Positions 7,519 through 15,663 of a stretch of DNA of 23,249 bases are shown here, in pieces (the first letter of the stretch is position 1; each line of letters begins with the position of its first letter). The stretch is from assembly GCA_964526035.1 (NCBI GenBank), contig CAZGKE010000048.1, forward strand, positions 1 through 23,249, in the 5' to 3' direction. The notes beneath the pieces were generated by a model. That model searched no databases. It was not told where the DNA came from and saw only the letters and a list, made by a program, of their open reading frames with translations. Origin of the DNA: DAOMOD01 sp964526035. Lineage in GTDB: Bacteria; Pseudomonadota; Gammaproteobacteria; Xanthomonadales; BPKI01. The translations under genes and the position numbers were made by a program.

Positions 7519-8430
7519 TCAGAACACTGACAGGCCGCTGCGCTCGGTGAGCAACTCGAGCGCGCGGATGCCAAGCAGCGAGTTGCCTGTCGCATCCAGT
7601 CCCGGCGACCAGACGCAGACGCTGAAGTGCTGCGGCAGCACCGCAAGAATGCCGCCCCCTACCCCGCTCTTGGCCGGCAATCCGACGCGGAAGGCGAAAT
7701 CGCCCACGGCATCGTAGGCGCCGCACGTCATCATCAGCGCGTTGACGCGCTTGGTGCGCTGCGGACTGAGCATGCAGGTGCCGTCCAGGGTGCAGCCACC
7801 ATGCGCGAGGAAGATGCCGGCGCGCGCCAGTTCCCGGCAGCTCAGCGCCATCGCGCAGTGATGGAAATAGGCGTCGAGCACCGCTTCTGGGTCCCCATGC
7901 AGATTGCCGAAGCTCTTGATGAACCACGCCATGGCGGTGTTGGTGAAGCCGGTATCCTTCTCTCCCTGCGCCACCTCCAGGTCGAATCCTGCATCGGCAG
8001 CGCCGCTGAGATGCCTGACCAGGTCGAGGAAGGTCCCCTTGGCGTCGGCCAGCGCCTCGAGGATCGCATCCGTCACCACCAGCGCGCCGGCGTTGATGAA
8101 CGGGTTGCGGGGAATGCCGCGCTCGTGCTCCAACTGCACCAGCGAGTTGAAGCGCGTTCCCGAAGGTTCGCGTCCCAGCCGACTCCACAGGTCGTCGCGA
8201 GCGTGCTGCATGGCCAGCGTCAGCGCAAAAACCTTGGAGATGCTCTGGATCGAGAAGCGCGTGTCGGCGTCTCCAGCGACGTACATGTCACCGTCCACCG
8301 TCATCAGCGCGATGCCGAACTGCGTGGCATCGACCCGCTTCAGCGGCGGGATATAGTTGGCAACCTCGCCGCTGCCGCGAAGCGGTTCCAGTTCGGTGAC
8401 GATGGATTGCAGCAGGTCTCCGTAGTGCAT
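7519..8430 (-). CDS. glsA: Glutaminase (serine-type, GlsA/GlsB family)
   Basis: This enzyme hydrolyses L-glutamine to glutamate and ammonia and belongs to the beta-lactamase-like serine glutaminases. The 303-aa length is normal. Visible family residues are Tyr26 in NYIPPL, the nucleophile motif FSIQSISK with Ser63 and Lys66, the NPFINAGA block, a Tyr in AYFHHCAM, CGAYD, and the PAKSGVGGGI loop. The start ATG at 8430 gives the standard N-terminus. It diverges from the small secreted-protein gene across 183 bp. It is followed by the pilin-like gene after 112 bp, so the two could be co-transcribed, although the inverted repeat between them may separate them. Confidence 0.96.
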   Translation of the reverse strand: MHYGDLLQSIVTELEPLRGSGEVANYIPPLKRVDATQFGIALMTVDGDMYVAGDADTRFSIQSISKVFALTLAMQHARDDLWSRLGREPSGTRFNSLVQLEHERGIPRNPFINAGALVVTDAILEALADAKGTFLDLVRHLSGAADAGFDLEVAQGEKDTGFTNTAMAWFIKSFGNLHGDPEAVLDAYFHHCAMALSCRELARAGIFLAHGGCTLDGTCMLSPQRTKRVNALMMTCGAYDAVGDFAFRVGLPAKSGVGGGILAVLPQHFSVCVWSPGLDATGNSLLGIRALELLTERSGLSVF

Positions 8431-8613
8431 ATGGGGATTCCGGACGGGAGGTCTGGCGCCACATTACGGTTTTCGGGGCGCCACTGTCGCGCGGGCGTCG
8501 ACCGCGTCCGCTGCAGCGCCCTTCATTTCAGTAGGCCAAGGGCTATACGCTAAGCGCCGGTTAACCCGCTGGCGGGCAGCGTGTGACCGGGCCCCTTTCG
8601 AAGGATGCATGCC

Positions 8614-9051
8614 ATGCTGCGATCACTCGTTTTCTTGACCACTGCGGCAGTGCTGGGCAGTGCGGCACCGTCTCAGGCCGCGTCGGCCGACGTTCACTGC
8701 GAAATGCGCTTCAACATGAGCGGCTGGTCGGCGTTCTACAAGCGATCTTCCGGCAGCGGCACCATCACCTGCAACAACGGCCAGTCGCTGCAGGTGTCTC
8801 TGGAGGCACGCGGCGGCGGCATCTCGTTCGGCAAATCGACCATCGAAAACGGCGTCGGCGAGTTTTCGCCGGTCGGCGACATCAGCGAATTGCTGGGAGC
8901 CTACGGCAGCGCCGAGGCGCACGCCGGCGTGGGCGCATCGGCAAAGGGACAGGTGGTCACCAAGGGTTCGGTCTCGCTGGCGCTGAGCGGCACAGGGCGG
9001 GGTATCGATCTGGGTGTGGCGTTCGGCAACTTCGTGATTCGCCAACGCTGA
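8614..9051 (+). CDS. Small secreted protein of unknown function
   Basis: The 145-aa product has a clear signal peptide (LVFLTTAAVLGSAAPSQA, cleavage likely before ASADV), so it is probably periplasmic or secreted. The ATG at 8614 is chosen because AAGGAT lies at good spacing before it; an in-frame ATG at 8605 lies on top of that ribosome site. The mature part has two cysteines (in VHCEMRF and TITCNNG) that could form a disulfide. Glycine- and alanine-rich, probably beta-stranded sequence follows, with two similar blocks ending SLALSGTGRG and LGVAFGNF. I do not recognise a named family. It is a single gene between the glsA promoter region and the convergent cytochrome gene. Confidence 0.8.
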   Translation: MLRSLVFLTTAAVLGSAAPSQAASADVHCEMRFNMSGWSAFYKRSSGSGTITCNNGQSLQVSLEARGGGISFGKSTIENGVGEFSPVGDISELLGAYGSAEAHAGVGASAKGQVVTKGSVSLALSGTGRGIDLGVAFGNFVIRQR

Positions 9052-9112
9052 TCGCGGTCGTCAGTGCCGCGACGTCACAACCGTCACTGCGCGGCGCCGC
9101 GATCTGTGGCCG

Positions 9113-9832
9113 CTAGTCTATCGGGCTGGCGTAGTACTCCAGCAGCGCATCGATTTCATCTGCACTCAACGCCTTGACGCTGCTGTCCATCATGCCCACC
9201 GCCATGCGCTCGCCGCTGCGGTACTGCTCCAGCGCCAGACGCAGGTACGCCTTGTGCTGGCCGCGCAGCCGGTTGGCCTGCTCGATCGGCGCCACGCCAC
9301 CGTCGCTGTGGCAGCTCTCGCAGCGCATCTGATGAATCTCCTCGCCCAGTCCGGCACGCTCCGGAGCGAAGGCTTGATCGGCGGCCACGAAGGGCAGCGA
9401 TGAAAACCAGGAAGCGAGAACACCGATAGCCTCGTCATCGAGATCCGCGGTGACCATGCACATGTCCAGATCCGGGCAGGCGCCCTCTGCACTGCACGCA
9501 CTCTTGCGGCACGGCCGCGTTCCCGCACGAAAATCGTACAGGGCGTTCTCGATGGCATCGATGGGCAAGCCCTGGATGGTGGCCATGTCGCTGAACGGAC
9601 TCGGCGCGGTCGCGCCATGACAGCCCACGCACAGCTCGGTGGAATCCGGCGCATTGGCGACGATGGCCGCGGCTTCGTCAAACGTCGCGCTCGCGATCGC
9701 TTCGACCTCGGTCGCGACGGCATCCGTTGCCTTGTCTGATGAGGGCTCGGCAGTGGTTGTCTTGTCGTCATCGCGCCCGCAGCCGGCAAGCAGCAATGCC
9801 AGGGCCAGGATGGCAAGGAGCCGTCGCATCAT
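9113..9832 (-). CDS. Diheme c-type cytochrome lipoprotein (cytochrome c4-like)
   Basis: This is a predicted membrane-tethered periplasmic electron carrier. The N-terminus is a lipoprotein signal with lipobox LLAGC (Cys18). Two heme attachment sites, CVGCH (68-72) and CESCH (171-175), mark two tandem class I cytochrome domains as in cytochrome c4. Candidate axial methionines are in CMVTADL for domain 1 and in RMAVGMMD for domain 2. Domain 1 contains four extra cysteines (108, 113, 119, 125) between the heme site and the Met region, which could form disulfides or a metal site. The ATG at 9832 has a GGAG ribosome site. No oxidase or reductase gene is adjacent, so the partner is unknown. Confidence 0.9.
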   Translation of the reverse strand: MMRRLLAILALALLLAGCGRDDDKTTTAEPSSDKATDAVATEVEAIASATFDEAAAIVANAPDSTELCVGCHGATAPSPFSDMATIQGLPIDAIENALYDFRAGTRPCRKSACSAEGACPDLDMCMVTADLDDEAIGVLASWFSSLPFVAADQAFAPERAGLGEEIHQMRCESCHSDGGVAPIEQANRLRGQHKAYLRLALEQYRSGERMAVGMMDSSVKALSADEIDALLEYYASPID

Positions 9833-9947
9833 GTCGTATCTCCACTATCGCCCGGACGGGCATGCGGTGAATCTATGCCATTGGCGAGGCACGGGCAATC
9901 GGCCGCTGCGCGCCGCGGCAGGAACGTGCCGCCTGCAAGGCTACGTG

Positions 9948-9981
9948 TGCGGGCAGCCAGATCCAGCCACAAGTGCCCGCA
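9948..9981. repeat. Inverted repeat between moeB and the cytochrome gene
   Basis: TGCGGGCA and TGCCCGCA form perfect 8-bp arms around an 18-base loop in the 178-bp gap. It lies just beyond the moeB stop on the minus strand but lacks a T tract, so it would be at most a weak or Rho-assisted 3' end structure. Confidence 0.3.
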
Positions 9982-10010
9982 GCGTTGGCCAACATGCGGT
10001 CGCAGCCAGT

Positions 10011-11165
10011 TCAGCCTGCGCAGAACTGCTGGTAGTCGATGTATCCGGGAAACGGGAGACCCTCCGCACATACCGGACAGTGCGGGTCGCGCGGCAGCTT
10101 CAGCTCGCGGAAGCGCATGCCCAGCGCGTCCACGCAGAGCAGACGGCCGAGCAGCGGCTCGCCGAGGTCCAGAACCAGTTTGATGGCCTCGGTGGCCTGC
10201 AGCAGACCGATGATGCCGGGAAGTACGCCTAGCACGCCGGCCTCGGCGCAGTTCGGTGCCGCCTCGGGCGGCGGCGGCTCCGGGAACAGGCAGCGGTAAC
10301 ACGGCCCGCGGCCGGCGTGAAACACGCTGACCTGGCCCTGGAAGCGATGCACCGCGCCGTACACCAGGGGCAGAGCATGCTTCACGCAGGCATCGTTCAA
10401 CAGGTAGCGGGTGGGAAAATTGTCGCTGCCGTCCACCACCACGTCCCAGCCCGTGCCGAGAACGTCATCGACGTTGTCGCCCGTGAGGCGCTCTTCGAAC
10501 CCACGGACGTGCACATGCGGATTCAACGCCTGCAGCGTCAGCCTTGCGGAATCGACCTTGCCTTCGCCGACCCGCGCATCGGTGTGCAGAACCTGGCGCT
10601 GCAGGTTGCTGCGGTCGACGCGGTCGTCGTCGACAAGCCCCAGGGCGCCGACGCCGGCCGCCGCAAGATACAGCGCAACCGGACTGCCGAGGCCGCCGGC
10701 TCCGATCACCAGCACGCGCGCGTCGAGCAGTCGTCTCTGACCGTCCAGCCCGACTTCGGGAAGCAGCAGGTGGCGTGAATAGCGTTCCGCGCTGTCGGCG
10801 TCAAAACCCGGCGGAACGTCCCAGGGCAGACCCTCCGCCTGCCAGGCGACGGATCCGCCGCTGACTGACACCACGCGTTGATAGCCCGCAGCCTTGAGTT
10901 CGGCGGCGGCTTCCAGCGAGCGTCGCCCAGTGGCGCAGATCAGCAGGATTTCGGCATCGCGGTCGGGCAGATCCTGCACGCGTCGCTCCTCGAGTTCGGC
11001 CTGCGCAATCCCTTGCGCCCCGGCAGCCATGCCTGCGGCCCGCTCGCCCGGGCCGCGTACATCGACCAGCAGCGCGCCCTGGCGCATGCGCTCAAGCGCT
11101 TCGCGAGGCGACAATTCCTTCGCGATCGGCGTGGCCGTGTGACGTGCTGGTTGCGATGGCTTCAT
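10011..11165 (-). CDS. moeB: Molybdopterin-synthase adenylyltransferase with N-terminal rhodanese domain
   Basis: This enzyme adenylates the C-terminus of the small subunit of molybdopterin synthase (MoaD) so that it can receive sulfur. Residues about 15-118 form a rhodanese domain with active-site loop CATGRRS (Cys77), which may supply sulfur directly. Residues about 125-384 form the ThiF/MoeB domain: nucleotide loop GAGGLGS (155-161), DRVDRSNLQRQ, VDGSDNFPTR, and two zinc CxxC pairs (289/292 and 363/366). The order is the reverse of eukaryotic MOCS3, where rhodanese is C-terminal. The start overlaps the moeA stop by 4 bp (ATGA). A role in thiamine or tRNA thiolation instead is possible, but the mobA-moeA context favours molybdenum cofactor. 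Confidence 0.93.
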   Translation of the reverse strand: MKPSQPARHTATPIAKELSPREALERMRQGALLVDVRGPGERAAGMAAGAQGIAQAELEERRVQDLPDRDAEILLICATGRRSLEAAAELKAAGYQRVVSVSGGSVAWQAEGLPWDVPPGFDADSAERYSRHLLLPEVGLDGQRRLLDARVLVIGAGGLGSPVALYLAAAGVGALGLVDDDRVDRSNLQRQVLHTDARVGEGKVDSARLTLQALNPHVHVRGFEERLTGDNVDDVLGTGWDVVVDGSDNFPTRYLLNDACVKHALPLVYGAVHRFQGQVSVFHAGRGPCYRCLFPEPPPPEAAPNCAEAGVLGVLPGIIGLLQATEAIKLVLDLGEPLLGRLLCVDALGMRFRELKLPRDPHCPVCAEGLPFPGYIDYQQFCAG

Positions 11166-12361
11166 GTCCAGGGCATGCGATGGACCCGCACCGGGTCGCC
11201 TGCGGCCCATTCTCGCCGATCCGCCGGCAGTTCGATGAGCACGTCGCCTTCCACGAGGCCGCGCTGCATGGCAGAACCCTGGAACGGCGACTCGACGACC
11301 GTGAGCTGGCCGGATTCCGTACAGCGCAGCAACCCCCGTCGATACTCGGTGCGCGAATGGCGTTTGTGAAGTGGCGACGCCATCTTCGCCCAGAGCAGGG
11401 GCGCCGACTCGGCTGCGCCCTCCATGGCATCGAGCAAGGGGCGCACGAGCAGCAGCGCCGTGACCAGCGCAGAAACAGGATTGCCGGGCAGCCCGCACAG
11501 GAACGCGGTGCCGATCCGCCCGAACAGGAACGGCATGCCGGGCTTGATCCGCACCTTCCACAGCAGCACCTCGCCGAGCTCGGAAAGCACCCCGGGCAGC
11601 AGGTCGGCCTCGCCCGCGGACACGCCCCCGCAGGTGAGGATCACATCGGCATCGTCGATGGCGCGCAGCGTGGTGCGCACGTCATCAAGCCGATCGGGGA
11701 TATGGCCGACGCCCACCGGATCGATCCCGATACAGCGCAGCGCCGCCGTCAGGGCGGCACCGTTGCTGTCGTGAATCTGCCCTGCGGCCAGCTGACGACC
11801 CGGCGCCACCAGTTCGTCGCCGGTACTGAAAACCCTGACCCGCGGCCGACGTACCAGCTGCTGCGTCGACACGCCGAAGCTGGCGAGCAGTCCTATATGC
11901 GGCGGCGTCAGACGGGTTCCGCTGCGCAAGACCAGCGCGCCGGCCTCGTAGTCCTCGCCCCTGCGACGGACATTGGCACCAGGCTCCGGCAGGCGGTCAA
12001 AGCTTGCCGTGCTGCCCAGTTCACTGGCGTCTTCGCGGATCACTACCGTATCGGCGCCTTGCGGCAGCGGCGCCCCGGTGGTGATGCGCCGGCAGTGACC
12101 GGGCGCAAGCTGCGCCGCCTCCTGACCGGCCAAGGCAACCCCGGACACCGGCATCGGCGCGCCGGCAACGGCCTCGGCGTGACGCAACGCAAAGCCGTCC
12201 ATCGCCGAGTTGTCGAACGGCGGAAGGTCGATGGCCGCTCGGACATCCTCGGCCAACACCCGGCCGCTGGCTTTGGCCAGCACGACGCGTTCGACCGGAC
12301 CACGTTGTGCGGCACCGGACTCGCGCAGAATCGATATGGCCTGCTCGACGGTGCTGTGCAT
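11162..12361 (-). CDS. moeA: Molybdopterin molybdenumtransferase
   Basis: MoeA inserts molybdate into adenylated molybdopterin. The 399-aa product has the family blocks in order: PPFDNSAMDGFAL near the N-terminus, RRITTGAPLPQGADTVV, FSTGDELV, DSNGAAL, LTCGGVSAGEADL, PGMPFLFG and GLPGNPVSALV, followed by the C-terminal beta domain. The start at 12361 (MHSTVEQA) fits the family N-terminus. The frame is open upstream to 12469, but the extra 36 residues are low-complexity and unlike MoeA; neither start has a strong ribosome site. It lies between mobA and moeB, overlapping moeB by 4 bp. Confidence 0.95.
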   Translation of the reverse strand: MHSTVEQAISILRESGAAQRGPVERVVLAKASGRVLAEDVRAAIDLPPFDNSAMDGFALRHAEAVAGAPMPVSGVALAGQEAAQLAPGHCRRITTGAPLPQGADTVVIREDASELGSTASFDRLPEPGANVRRRGEDYEAGALVLRSGTRLTPPHIGLLASFGVSTQQLVRRPRVRVFSTGDELVAPGRQLAAGQIHDSNGAALTAALRCIGIDPVGVGHIPDRLDDVRTTLRAIDDADVILTCGGVSAGEADLLPGVLSELGEVLLWKVRIKPGMPFLFGRIGTAFLCGLPGNPVSALVTALLLVRPLLDAMEGAAESAPLLWAKMASPLHKRHSRTEYRRGLLRCTESGQLTVVESPFQGSAMQRGLVEGDVLIELPADRREWAAGDPVRVHRMPWT

Positions 12362-12487
12362 GACCGCTGCGCTCAAGGATGAACTCCGCAATCCGGAACG
12401 GTCATTCTCGCCGATGTCGACTGCGGACGTGACTGGACCCGGTCGCCCGCCACTGGATCGCCAGGTCACGGCTGTACACCCCGCCAG

Positions 12488-13060
12488 TCAGAACGTACCC
12501 GGCGGGTAGTCCGCCGGAAAGTTGCGATTGCCCAACGACCCGGCAAGGCGCAGCTCGACGCAGCCCTGCGCCTGCTGCCAGTCGCGCAGGCTGTATTCAG
12601 AGCGGGCAAGCGCCTGTGCGGCCGATGCGGCGAGCGTTGTGCGATAAAGTGCAACCGCAGGCTGCAGTCCGTCGCCATCACGGACGCGGGCGATGCCCAC
12701 CCCGCTCCTGCCCAGCAGCGCCATCAGCTGCGCTGGCAGATCTGTCGGCACCGCAACCACGTCCACCGGCAACGTCAGCAGCCAGGGCAGCGGACAGGCA
12801 GCGAGCAGAGCCGAAACGCCTGCCAGCGGGCCACGCGGAACTTCATGGCTGTCGGGCACCACCTCGAAGCCAAGGCTCCGATATTCGGCCAGGTGCCGGT
12901 TGGCGCTTATCCGCAATGCACCCACGCCGACGACAAGAGAGGCTGCGCGCACGACCTGCAGTTCACCGTCGACGGCTATCAGACCCTTGTCCGACCCACC
13001 CAGCCTTCGGCCCGCACCGCCGGAAATAATTCCAAGACATATCAATTTATTGGACGTCAT
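12488..13060 (-). CDS. mobA: Molybdenum cofactor guanylyltransferase
   Basis: MobA joins GMP to molybdopterin to give the bis-MGD form used by DMSO-reductase-type enzymes. The 190-aa product carries the N-terminal nucleotide-binding motif GIISGGAGRRLGGSDKG (a variant of LxGGxxxRMGGxDKG), the PRGPLAGV block, the metal-binding Asp in TLPVDVVAV, and LQPAVALYR. The second Asp-Pro of the usual PCDxP motif is changed to VDVV. The ATG at 13060 sits in an AT-rich stretch (13030-13080) and inside a small dyad GTCAT-TT-ATGAC. It is 43 bp after der, and may start its own transcript with moeA and moeB. Confidence 0.92.
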   Translation of the reverse strand: MTSNKLICLGIISGGAGRRLGGSDKGLIAVDGELQVVRAASLVVGVGALRISANRHLAEYRSLGFEVVPDSHEVPRGPLAGVSALLAACPLPWLLTLPVDVVAVPTDLPAQLMALLGRSGVGIARVRDGDGLQPAVALYRTTLAASAAQALARSEYSLRDWQQAQGCVELRLAGSLGNRNFPADYPPGTF

Positions 13061-13103
13061 TTATGACATTCAACATTGAGTGGAATGGCGACTCTGGCGG
13101 CGC

Positions 13104-14501
13104 CTATTTTCCGCGGGCATGGCGCATCAGGCGCCGCCGCTTGGCCTTCTGACGCTCGTTCAGCGGATTGACCTTGCCCTCGTAGGGATTCTCGCCTTCA
13201 CGAAAGTCGAAACGGATCGGAGTGCCTTCGACCTTCAGTCGCTTGCGGAAGAAGTTCTCGAGGTAGCGGCGGTAGTTGTCACCGATGGTGTCGACTCGGG
13301 TCCCGTGTATGACGATTCGCGGTGGATTGCGGCCGCCCTGGTGCGCGTAGCGCAGCTTGGCGGTACGACCGGCCACCATCGGCGGCTGGTAGCCCTCGTA
13401 CGCGGCCAGCAGGGCACGGTTGAGTTCAGACGTGCTGAACGTCCGATGCGCCGCGGCGTGCGCGCGGTTCACCGCCTTCATCAGATCGCCGATGCCGGAA
13501 CCATGCAGGGCGGAGATGAACACCTGGCGCGCATAGCCCACGAACTCGAGCCGGCGATCCAGGTCGCTGCGGCACTGGTCGCGCTGGTCGGTGGGCAGGC
13601 CGTCCCACTTGTTGATCGCGATGACCAGGGCGCGCCCGGCCCCCAGCGCGTGGCTGAGCACGGTCAGGTCCTGCTCGGCAACGCCTTCCTGGGCATCCAG
13701 CAGCACCACCGCCACGTTGCATGCTTCGATCGACTGCAGGCTCTTGATGACGCTGAATTTTTCGACCACTTCATGGACGCGGCCGCGACGCCGGATGCCG
13801 GCCGTATCGATCAGCGTGTACTTGCGACCGTCGCGCTCCAGCTCCACCTCGATGGAGTCGCGCGTGGTGCCTGGAATGTCGGAAGCGAGCATGCGCTCCT
13901 CACCGAGCAGTCGATTCACCAGCGTCGACTTGCCGACGTTGGGACGACCGATGATCGCCACCCGAACCGGCGGCATCTCCAGCTCTTCTTCCGCATTCTG
14001 CAATGCAGCGTCGCCGAGACGCTCGAAGACCATCTCGGCGAGCTGTCCGGTGCCGCGCTGATGTGCGGCGGCAACCGCATGGACTTCATCGAAACCCAGG
14101 CTTGCAAAGTCGGCCAGAGCGACATCCTCATCGAGGCCATCGGTCTTGTTGACCACGAGAATCGGATTGCGGCCCTGGCGTCGAAGCTGCTGCAGGATCG
14201 ACTGATCCTGCGGATGCAGGCCGGCGCGAGCGTCGGCGACGAAGAGAACCAGGGTCGACTCTTCGATGGCGGCAAGCACCTGCTTCTCGGCGAGAGCGGC
14301 CAGGCCTTCCTGATCACCGCTCAAGCCTCCGGTGTCGACCAGCAGGAAAGCCTGGTGTTCGCGACGCACCACGCCGTAGTGACGATCTCGGGTGACGCCC
14401 GGCTCGTCGTGGACCAGCGCGTCACGGCTGCGCGTCAGTGCATTGAACAGCGTCGACTTGCCGACGTTCGGCCGTCCAACGAGGGCGACCACCGGCAGCA
14501 T
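13104..14501 (-). CDS. der: Ribosome biogenesis GTPase Der (EngA)
   Basis: Der is an essential GTPase with two G domains in tandem that acts in assembly of the 50S ribosomal subunit. The 465-aa product shows both P-loops, GRPNVGKST at 9-17 and 185-193, both guanine-specificity motifs (NKTD 118-121, NKWD 297-300), DTGG and DTAG switch motifs, and a KH-like C-terminal domain ending in a basic tail (RQKAKRRRLMRHARGK). The ATG at 14501 lies one base after the bamB stop, indicating translational coupling. It is the last gene of the ndk-to-der cluster, as in Pseudomonas and E. coli. Confidence 0.98.
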   Translation of the reverse strand: MLPVVALVGRPNVGKSTLFNALTRSRDALVHDEPGVTRDRHYGVVRREHQAFLLVDTGGLSGDQEGLAALAEKQVLAAIEESTLVLFVADARAGLHPQDQSILQQLRRQGRNPILVVNKTDGLDEDVALADFASLGFDEVHAVAAAHQRGTGQLAEMVFERLGDAALQNAEEELEMPPVRVAIIGRPNVGKSTLVNRLLGEERMLASDIPGTTRDSIEVELERDGRKYTLIDTAGIRRRGRVHEVVEKFSVIKSLQSIEACNVAVVLLDAQEGVAEQDLTVLSHALGAGRALVIAINKWDGLPTDQRDQCRSDLDRRLEFVGYARQVFISALHGSGIGDLMKAVNRAHAAAHRTFSTSELNRALLAAYEGYQPPMVAGRTAKLRYAHQGGRNPPRIVIHGTRVDTIGDNYRRYLENFFRKRLKVEGTPIRFDFREGENPYEGKVNPLNERQKAKRRRLMRHARGK

Positions 14502-14502
14502 G

Positions 14503-15663
14503 TCATTGTCCGGTACGGTATGCCGCCAGCGTGCCGTTGACTTCCTGCACGTAGAGCATGCTGCCGACAACCAACGGCGTGGAGCGGACCGCATCCCGCC
14601 CGACGCGCTGCCGCGCGGCGAAGCTGCCGTCGCTGCTGTTCAGCCAGTGCACATAGCCCTCGACGTCGGCCACCACGACGTGGTCGCCCATGGCGACAGG
14701 CGTGGTCAGCTGTCTGTACTCCAGTGCATCCTGACTCCACATGGCGGAGCCGCTGGCACGGTCCAGCGCGAACACCACGCTGCTGTCGTCAACAGCAAAC
14801 ACCAGCCTGCCGGACAGCCCGAGGCCCACTGTCGTGGACAGGTCGCGGGCCCAGAGTTGGCGCCCGGCGTCGGCGGTGACCGCAGTGGCCTGGCCGCGAT
14901 AGGCTCCGAGGTAGAGGTCGCTGCCCACCATCTGCAGCGCCCCGTCGATGTCGGACATGCGATCGAGATCGGTGCGACCTTCACGCAGCGACAGCGTCTG
15001 CTCCCAGCGCGCCGTACCGTCGTTGAGGCGCAGCGAAACTGCTCGTCCATCGTCATAGCCGGCGAACACCGATCCGGCTCGGATCAATGGCGGACCGTTA
15101 CCGCGCAGCGTCAGGATCGGAACGCCACGATCGTAGACCCACAGCCTGCTGCCATCACTGGCGCTGAGGCCGAAAATCCGACCGTCATGAATTCGGACCA
15201 CCACCACGCCTTCCTCGATGGCCGGCTGGGCAATCACTTCGGAAGGCGCCTCCGCGCGCCAGCGTTCGGTGCCGTTGGCCGCGTCCAGGGCGACGATCGC
15301 ACCGTCCAGGGTGCCAAGAACCACAAGGCCTTCGCCAAAGCCCGGCGTGCTCGAGTAGCGATCATCGCCGCGCACCGACCACACCGGGGAACCGTTCTCG
15401 GCGTTGAAAGCAAACGCCCTGCCGTCCGGACTCGCGGCGTAGATTCGACCGTCGCCGAAGCTGGGACCCATGCCTGCGCGCAGCATCCTTTCACCCTTGC
15501 CAACGGACTGCGACCAGACACGATTGACATCAACGGTGGAGGCGATATCGACGAGCTCTCGCGGCGGATTCACGTTGTCCTTCGCGCCGGGACGAATCGA
15601 CTTGCAGCCGACCACCGTGACAACAAGAGCAAGGACCAGGAGCCAACGTATCGCAGCACTCAC
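14503..15663 (-). CDS. bamB: Outer membrane protein assembly factor BamB
   Basis: BamB is the beta-propeller lipoprotein of the BAM complex, which folds beta-barrel proteins into the outer membrane. The N-terminus is a lipoprotein signal with lipobox VVGC (Cys20). The rest (386 aa total) shows repeated propeller-blade signatures such as DAANGTERWRAE, SDGSRLWVYD, DAGRQLWARDL and DRASGSAMWSQD. The start is GTG at 15663 and overlaps the yfgM stop as GTGA. It is immediately upstream of der, the standard gammaproteobacterial arrangement. Confidence 0.97.
   Translation of the reverse strand: MSAAIRWLLVLALVVTVVGCKSIRPGAKDNVNPPRELVDIASTVDVNRVWSQSVGKGERMLRAGMGPSFGDGRIYAASPDGRAFAFNAENGSPVWSVRGDDRYSSTPGFGEGLVVLGTLDGAIVALDAANGTERWRAEAPSEVIAQPAIEEGVVVVRIHDGRIFGLSASDGSRLWVYDRGVPILTLRGNGPPLIRAGSVFAGYDDGRAVSLRLNDGTARWEQTLSLREGRTDLDRMSDIDGALQMVGSDLYLGAYRGQATAVTADAGRQLWARDLSTTVGLGLSGRLVFAVDDSSVVFALDRASGSAMWSQDALEYRQLTTPVAMGDHVVVADVEGYVHWLNSSDGSFAARQRVGRDAVRSTPLVVGSMLYVQEVNGTLAAYRTGQ

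Noticed and set aside
8521..8580. Possible promoter (TATACG-like -10) for the small secreted protein
   Set aside because: No convincing -35 and a poor -10; left uncalled.
9096..9110. CGCGGCGCCGCG palindrome in the convergent gap
   Set aside because: Short, GC-only, without loop or T tract; expected by chance in this composition.
13056..13067. GTCAT-TT-ATGAC dyad over the mobA start codon, in an AT-rich stretch
   Set aside because: Arms are only 5 bp and it overlaps coding sequence; no FNR- or ModE-like consensus fits, so it is not claimed as an operator.
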